DNA of 64,000 bases from Dipteris shenzhenensis (Eukaryota; Polypodiophyta; Polypodiopsida; Gleicheniales): the NCBI GenBank assembly GCA_047967505.1, contig CM106539.1. One strand, given 5' to 3'. A model generated the notes under the pieces. The model saw only the letters and a list, made by a program, of their open reading frames with translations, ran no database searches and was not told where the DNA came from. Both the position numbers and the translations under genes were made by a program. Below, one piece after another: positions 40,201 through 49,200 of this stretch; the stretch's first letter is position 1, and each line of letters opens with the position of its first letter.

Positions 40201-43200
40201 AGGGATTCGTTGGCTGTATAGTCCCCCCACTTGGCTGTTAGCCCCAGTTCCAGAGATCCCCTAGGCAGTGAGCTGGGTTTCTCTGAAACAGGCCGGTTTC
40301 TTTCTTTCAGCCTTTTCCGGTTTTTTTCCATACTTGGCACCTTCAGGGCTGCTGTATTGTATGAAATCTTTCAAGCATTCATAGAAGGTTCCTTTCTTTG
40401 AAAAATAAAAAAAGAAAGAACAAAAACCGAAATGTGCAATCTTGCTTGAGAGATGAACACGCCAAGACCCCCCCCCCTTTCTTATCCAGGCTCTTTATTA
40501 CAATGAGATACAAGAACAAGGTGTTGAACTAAATCTTACCCACATCTTGCAAACATGAGACCAAACTATGGACTCAGATTATAGCATGAGCTATGAACAA
40601 GACATGAAAATGAAGCTAAAAGCAGAGTAGTAAGCTTATATACATAAACAATGTCTCAAAAGATAGCCTAGCTAGGGTGCTCAAGACTCGAAAGATTCTT
40701 CAATCCTAAGGGGAGATGCCTGCACAATTACAACTGCTTCCACACATCAATGATCAGCCACACTTAGCCAATGCTTTGAAAATGAGATTCTAATAGCATA
40801 ACTATGTTCTTCTAGTCCCAGATGCAACTTTAAAAGCTATGCAGAGCTGAGAAAACAATGTAAATCTGCTACACATTTGCCCCGAAATTTGGGTATAGCT
40901 GTTGGGAGGGAATAGAATAGCATAGGGAAATGTGCTGTTGCGGGACTGCGTGGGAAACAATGTGCACAAGGGGCTGCTGCCGCATGACAAAATGCTATAG
41001 GAGAAGAGCGACAGGGAGATGATATTCTATGTCGAGACGCATGAGAATCCAAAGAGAGGACTATCCATAGTCACGGGTTACACTTCGGACTCAAGCCTTC
41101 AGCAAGGAGATGAGGAGGGATAGTAGGATACAAGGTTCTAGAGGGCTAGCAATCCTGTTTAGACCTGAGACTGCTTATCTCAAGAGGAACATGCACGGCA
41201 TATGTCGGTACGATTCCATCCACCTGATACACGACCGCTATTATCACTGAGTTGCAGCAGGAGGAGTTGCTGTAGAAGAAGATGCCACTGCTGCAAAAGG
41301 AGCTGCTGCTGCTGCAAAAGAGGGCTGTTGTATAGGAGCTGCTGCAAGAGGAGGAGGAGGAGGAGAGTATGCACCCCAGTAAGGGGTGAAGGAGGAGGAT
41401 AGTATGCACCAGTAAGGGGTAAAGAGAGTGTGCAAAAAAAGGAACCGCGGGCGGGGGGTTGGGGGGGGGGGGGTTGCTTCAAACGTGGGATTTTGTGCCC
41501 AAAATGGCATGGAGAGGTGGCTCCTTTGGAAATGGTGGGCTGCATGGGGGAATCGAGTTCTGCCATGGGTCATGCATGGCCCTCCACATGTCCCCATAGG
41601 CCGCCGGGTGTCGCATGCCAAATGTCATGGCTGCCACATCAACCTGTCATGTCAGCATGCTGACGTTGTGGACTAAGGCTATTTTAACCTTGTGAGTGAC
41701 TATCATGAGATTGAAACTGCACTATGTTGTGTTTTTAGAGGATGAGTTTGGGAATGTTCCTGGATTCATCTAAGTATAAGGCTATTTTAACCACCCTTTA
41801 TTTGTCCAACTAATAAATTCAGTATGGGTGATCAATACTAGTCCGATTTTACTTCTATTTTCACCCTTAGGTTTCTGGTTGTTAGCTCTATTCAAAGGGC
41901 TAGTGTAGGATCAGTTCAAGTGGTTGGCCTTCTCACATAACCTATAAGGCTTATTTTGTTTGTCGTCTTGTCTTGCATCTCTTTGACTCTTTCGTGTTCA
42001 TAGGCAGGCTACTGTAAACATTCTCTTGAGTAGTTGTTGGGTTGGTATGCATTCTATGCATTTGATTGGTGCTGGGCTTGGGCACTAGGGTGAAGTGTCA
42101 TCTTTCCATTTCGGATACAAAGATACATCTCAGCTTGTGGGACACTAATGCCCGTAACCCCTTCACGGGGGTCCACCCCCAAATGTTAGACCCTAGTCAA
42201 CTGTAGCTAGCTGAACAGTAGGAAGATTCTTTTGGCAACCATCCCAATTTAAAGAGCTTGAAATTTCACAAAATAGAGATATGCAATAAATGATCTACCA
42301 AGCAAGTGGAGATGTGTTCTGTTTTTGTTTTTTTGTTTTTTTGTTTTTCAAAAAGATTACTTCATTAAGTATGAATGAAAACCGCAACAGCAAGCTCAAT
42401 GTGGGAGTACATCATGCCGTGCATGAGAAAAAAAAACCAGCTCAAAAAGAGCTAACAAAAATCTAAGGTGGAGGCTGAAAGTGCCACCTCAACCTTGAAG
42501 GAGACTCAAAGAAGAAAGGATATCCTCTCCAAACTCTGAAAAAAATACCTCTCCTGGCAGTAGCAGCTGCTTTGGAGGATCCCTACATGCTCTCCCAGAT
42601 GGCCACTAATGTGTGTATAGTATCCGTCCATATACTAGCCATAGACTGGGAGGGGTGAACCTGGGAACCCTCCATCGCCTCCGTACATCTGGCCCTCCAA
42701 ATATGCCAAGCTGCAATGCTAGCCACGAGATGTGTTTTGTGAAGAGAAGTGACAAAGAAACACCATCTAGATTAGATGTCTAAAGGGTAAAACGCATTCA
42801 TGATGTATTTAGCCGTGGCCTAGGCCATAACTAAGGGCTTTGGCCATAGACATCCATTGATCAGTACCTAGATTGTAGATCTTGGTAGGCATGGCAGGCT
42901 AGCAAGCTAGTCCGATGCCTCCTTCATGGAGGGGAAGTTTGTGGTATGGGACACTGAAGTCTACCGGACACGGGTCAGGCAATAGACCTTACCCATGACC
43001 TATATGTGTAAGAAATAGAATGAGTGAGAGAAAGCAAGAGAGAGTGAGAGAGCAGGAAGCTTGGAAGCTGAAGGCTTAGTTGCAATAGAATTAGAGAGTA
43101 CAACACACTGAAGGAAAAGATAAGGTTTTGTCCTAGTGACAAAACCTTAGTAGTCACTAACCATAATTAGTGAACTGACTGCGGTTAGGGGGAAAAACCT

Positions 43201-46200
43201 CTTAAAGAGGGAAAAGTGCCCCTAACTAGCTTATTATATTACATTGGTCACTGCTGAATTATGTCTATAATTCTAACACCCCCCTGCAGTGCCAATGTCA
43301 TGTACAAGGCTGATCAATCACCAAACGGATATAAGTTCAGGGCACTGCGAAATGCCTCAAACTTTTCACGTGGTAGTGCTTTGGTGAAAATATCTGCAAC
43401 GTTGTCATGTGTGGACACAAAGATCATACTGATCTCTCCTGCATGCAACTTCTCTCTGACGTAGTGATAGTGAACCTCAATGTGTTTCGTGCGAGCATGA
43501 AACACTGGATTCTTTGCCACTGCAATGGCACTCTGACTATCAGTGAGAATTGGAGAGGGACCCTCCAAAGACAGATGAAGATCAGCAAATAGACGTCGCA
43601 GCCAGACACATTCAACTGTTGCTGTGAAAGCTGCCCTGTACTCAGCTTCACATGATGAGGTAGCCACTGTAGATTGTTTCTTGCTCAGCCATGAAATACA
43701 AGATTTACCCAAAAAGAAACAATTGCCACTAGTGGACTGCCTAGTGTCATAATCACCAGCCCAATCTGAATCACTGTAGGCATCCATCTGCAAGTCACCC
43801 CCCCTGGGAAATAGTAAGCCAAAAGACTTTGTGCCCTGCAAATAACGGAAGATGCGCTTAACTGCCTGCCAATGCATAGTTTTTGGGCTGTGCATGGACC
43901 TGCTCACCTGAGATACTGCAAACTGAATATCAGGTCTAGTGTTGCAGAGCTATATGAGGCATCCAACAGCCTGACTGTAAAGTGTGGCATCAATTGATTC
44001 TCCTGCATCATGCATTGTGAGTTTCAGCCCCGGTTCCATAGGAGTGGATATGGGCTTACACTCTTGCATGTTAAATCTATCCAAAAGTTTCTGAACTACT
44101 TGGACTGAGACATAACAGTGCCACGTCGCTCATGAGAGAACTGGATCCCCAAATAAAAGTGAAGCAGCCCCAAATCTGACATGTCAAAGTTGGTCTGCAA
44201 CTCAGCTTTGAAATCTGCAATTTTTTCTTCATTGGACCCTGTGAGCAGTAAGTCATCGACATAAAGAAGGATGACTAAGATTTCCCCCCCATCCATCTTG
44301 ATGTAGAGGGTGCTCTCAGTAGGACTATTGTGTAGCCCCTTGCTGGTCAAAAAGGCATGTATCTTGGCATACCATGCACGAGGGGCCTGTTTCAGCCCAT
44401 ATAAAGCTTTATTGAGCTTGCATACTTGAAGTGCATTTGCTGTAATTTCAAAGCCCGGAGGTGGTTTGACATACACCTCTTCCAGCAAGTCCCCATTTAA
44501 GAAGGCTGTTTTTATGTCCAACTGATGAACATTCCACTCAAAATGTGCAGCCATTGCAATTACTGATTGAATGGTGGTCATCCGGGATGTAGGAGCAAAT
44601 GTCTCCTCATAATCTATGCCCTTTTTTTTAGCATAGCCCTTAGCAACCAGCCTGGCCTTATATCTGTCAATGGAGCCATCTGGCTTCCATTTGACTTTAA
44701 ATACCCATCGTGTGCCAATGGCATGTTTACCCTGTGGCAAGTCCACAACATCCCAAGTCTGATTTTTTGCAATGGACTGCAACTCATCGTGCATGGCATT
44801 CATCCAATGCACATTATCCTTTGCCTCTTCAAATGTGGCAGGCTCCTCCTCATCAAGAAGAGTACCTGCATACGCTGATTCCACAGAATTAGCACCTTCC
44901 ATGTGCCTTGCTGCACTGCGAGTCCTGCCAGGTAACGGAGCATCAAGTTTACTCTCCCTGAGAGTCTGTAACAGCCAGTTTGGGACTGTTTTTGCTGCAT
45001 GTATGTCTGCAATTTCTTGCTGTACCACCTGTTCCACTGCCTGTGGAGGGGGTAAGACATCTTGTGGCGGAACTGAAGCATCAGAAGGTTGCTGCAAATT
45101 CTGATTTGGATCAGAAAAATCAGCAGGGGAACCCAAAGCAATGGGTAGCAATCCCTCAAAGACATCCTCTGCAGACGAAGGCATTTGAAATTCAGCCTGA
45201 GTGTGAGCTGAATTTTCAGAAAATATCACATCTCTACTTACTATGATTTTGCGTGTAGCAGGATTGTAGAGACGATACCCCTTGCTTTCTGCACTGTATC
45301 CAACAAATATACATTTGATGGCTTTATCTGACAATTTGTGCCTAAATTCAACTGGCACATGTGCATAGGCAAGGCATCCAAAGACTCGGAAGTGTTCCAC
45401 TGAAGGCTTCCTGTCATTCCAGACCTCAAAAGGAGTTTTTGTTTTTAAAGCCTTAGTGGGAGCCCTGTTCAATAAGTAATTGGCACACATCAAACCCTCT
45501 AGCCAGAATTTATGAGGCATGTGTTTGCTTTTCAGCATACATCTGTCCATTTCCATGAGGGTTCTATTTTTCCTCTCAGCTTTGCCATTTTGCTGAGGGG
45601 TCAGCCTAACTGTGAGCTGATGCACAATACCCTTGCCCTTGAGAAAAGCATTAAATTCTGCAGATAGGTATTCTCCACCTCTATCCGTGCGTAATGTCTG
45701 TATCCTGAGTCCGGTTTCATTTTCAACCATGGCTGAAAAATGTTTAAACACCGTGAACACTTCAGATTTCTTTTTCAGCCCATAAACCCAGGTAAAATTG
45801 GAGTAGTCATCAATAAATGTAACAAAGTAGAGATGACCACCCAAAGACGGAGTCCTCATGGGACCACAGACATCACTGTGTATAAGCTGCAATTTGCGAA
45901 CAGCTTTAACTGAACCATCCTTCTTGAAGGGGAACCTATGCATCTTACCTAAAATGCACCCTTCACAGGCATGTGGAGGAGGTATCTCAAGAGGTGGCAA
46001 TGCATCAACCATTGAAAACTTCTGCAGTGTCATCAAGCTGTTGTAATGCATGTGGCCATATCTGGCATGCCATAATTCTGCATTTTGCATGGCAGCTGTA
46101 GGGGTAGAAACTGCCAGAGCATGGGCAGCTCTTATCTCAAAAATATCAAGCTGAAAAAGTCCACGCAGCAGAGTACCAGATAACCTGAAGGCATAGTTAG

Positions 46201-49200
46201 CTTCCCTGTCTCGGACAGCACATTTGTCATCCTCAAAGATGACTTGAAATCCCTTTCTGTTAAGAGTGGACACTGAAAGGAGATTTTTGGTTATGCCAGG
46301 CACATATAAGACATCAGAAAGTCTGAAAATGGAGCCATCAATGGCAGTGAGCTCAACCTCTCCTGTGCCACGTACTGAATATGAGGAGTTGTTGGCACAA
46401 GTGACTTTCTTACCAACAGGAGGTGGATGCAAGGAAGTCAAAATACCATGTGTTCAGTGTTTCATTAACACTGAAAGCGAATGCATCTGTAGAAGAGTCA
46501 AAGCTGCAAGTCAAAAATGCATATGTATCATCACTGCAAGAGGCCGTACTATCCCGAGCATCTGGAACAGCCAATCTAGAATCTGAAATACAAGATAGAA
46601 AGGCATAATCTTGACCAACAAAGTTGGCTGCAGCATCCCCACTGTCAGATGTATATCTTGGAAAGCATGTATGCAGCACGGAATGATGCCAGGGTATCTT
46701 TCTTAAAAAGAGAGTTGAGCAATACACATATGGAGGAGGGTGACTCCATGTCAGTCCACCTCACAAAGCTACAGGATCTCAGAGAGCAATTGTTAAACAT
46801 AGATGAAATTATTCCTGATTCAGAGATGATTACAACCACTCTGAATTCTCTTCCTGAGTCTTATCTCAGCTTTCACACTTCGCTGAACTTATCAATGAGG
46901 GGGGGTGCAAATCCCCTCACTTTTCATGAGTTGATAGGACTTCAGCTTCAGGAAGAGCAGACCAAGAAAAATTTGGCTTCACGTGCAGGTGAACAAGCCA
47001 TGCTCTCAAAATTTAAATAAAAAACAAAGGGACAGGCAAAGACAGCAGCAAATCAGCCTTCCAGTGGGTCAGGACAGCCTTCACAAAAGGCTAAAAGTGA
47101 TGCAAGTAAACCCAAAAAGAAGGGTTTTTGTCACTACTGCAAAAAGCCAGGTCATCACATAGCAGAATGCAAGAAAAGGATTGCAAAAGAAAAGAAAAAC
47201 AGCTCAGGTATGGCTGTTTCAGATTCAGCCCCTCACACTGCCCTGGAGGTCTTACACGACCGGATATGCGGAATGATAGATCTTTTCACTGAAAGAGAGA
47301 TGCATGACAAAGCTAAGGCATCCCGTGAATCCCATCTCTTCTGCTCTGGAGTATTGACTGTAGCTGCACCAACTTCTTGTCCTGCAGCTGCACCCTGTGC
47401 ACAACCTCTTCCACCTCCTTGCTGAGGAGGGGTAGCAGGTGCAATATCTGCTGGTCGGATCTCATCCCCATTGACATAATCCCATAGATTCCGAGAAATC
47501 AAAATATTACGTACCATAAAACTCCAGAGGGAGTAGTTGGTAGATTGAAGCAGATACAGAGCTGAATTCCCTTACTGAAAATGGAATGCACAACTTCCAA
47601 AGAACACAGCCAAGCACGGGCTGTATATGCAACTTAGATTTCTGTACTTGCGCTGTCAGAGATCTGTCTAAGCATCAAAAACTCTCCAAAATCTGCCAAA
47701 AGTGTTTCAAACACTCCAAGAAAGGCAGTATGTACTGAATACTCCAAAAAATGCTCTCTCAACACAAAAGCCCCAATTTGTGGCTAGAAATTGCAGCCAA
47801 AAAGGGGCAAAATTACTAAAAGCCCCAAATCTGCAATTTTTAAACAAAAACCCCAAATTTCAGACTAGATCTGCAGATCTGTCTGTAAAAGCCCCAAATT
47901 TTAAACAAAATCTGCAATTTTGCTCCAGATGTAGCTCCAAAACTGCACAATGATTGCAATGTCTGCAAAATACAAAATGCCCCAAATGTACTCCAAAACA
48001 ACTGCACCAAACTATGGTTTTCTGCAAGATGAGCCTGCCCAAGAACACCTGTGGCTGAAGGCAACCGGTGTAGATCTGCAAGTACAGATCTGAAAGTACA
48101 GAAGTGCACGCAAATCTAGGAAGGGTACAAGTGGTACGGTACAATACGGACTGTACGGTACAGTGTGTACAGCAATACGGTAAAGTTGTACGGATGCTCC
48201 TGCGTCAGGCACGACGACCTGTACGGCGCTGTACGGTAAGTGAACGAACGATGTACGGACACCTTTTCGGAGGTGTACGGCGCTGCAACGAAGTGTGTAC
48301 GGACACCTTTACGGGAGTGTACGGACACCTTTACGGGAGTGTACGGCGCTGCAACTGAAGATGTACGGATGCCTTTACGGGAGTGTACGGCGCTGCAACG
48401 GAGGATGTACAGACGGTAGTACGTCTAATTCCGTACAGTCGTACGGACGAGTTGGAGCAGGCTGAAAACGTGAAGCAAAGGGGTGCCTTGAAGGGAGCAG
48501 GGAGCCCGAGGCTCTTGAACCCGCTCTGATACCAAATGTAAGAAATAGAATGAGTGAGAGAAAGCAAGAGAGAGTGAGAGAGCAGGAAGCTTGGAAGTTG
48601 AAGGCTTAGTTGCAATAGAATTAGAGAGTACAACACACTGAAGGAAAAGATAAGGTTTTGTCCTAGTGACAAAACCTTAGTAGTCACTAACCATAGTTAG
48701 TGAACTAACTGCGGTTAGGGGGAAAAACCTCTTAAAGAGGGAAAAGTGCCCCTAACTAGCTTATTATATTACATTGGTCACTGCTGAATTATGTTTATAA
48801 TTCTAACAATATGTGCTCGGCGGCAAGCTGGAAGAGCTCTATGGTTCGGTAGTCTCTCGTTCAGGATACCTGACTCTAGGACGGAGTTTCATCATGCAAC
48901 TCAATCAATACGCCTCACTCATTATCTATGCATCATGGAATTTTGTTATAAGTTTAGGAGGCAATGTAGTGAATTCTAATTCCGAAAAACCTCACCCCAG
49001 ATGATGATACAAAAAATATTACACCTTAATGGAGAAGTTACAGCACAGTGTGGATTTCTCTTCACTCTATTTGGATATGGATGACCTTGAATTTCAACCA
49101 GATTCACCTTGAAAACATAGAAGACAACCATGACATTTGAGCACAACAATTCCTCGAGCTTATTCAACCTTCATTATTGCAATTATACCTGAGAAAAAGT

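Larger units (their letters stand above)
43002..48813 (-). mobile_element. Copia element B, complete outline with 5-bp target duplication
   Basis: Two 272-bp LTRs (43007-43278, 48537-48808), flanked by ATATG at 43002-43006 and 48809-48813. The primer site and polypurine tract are intact. The LTRs differ at four positions by my reading, all transitions, so insertion is fairly recent. A 781-codon integrase-RT frame is open. It is disabled by a gag inversion, a protease deletion, a frameshift near 44097 and a stop at 43950-43952. Confidence 0.95.
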
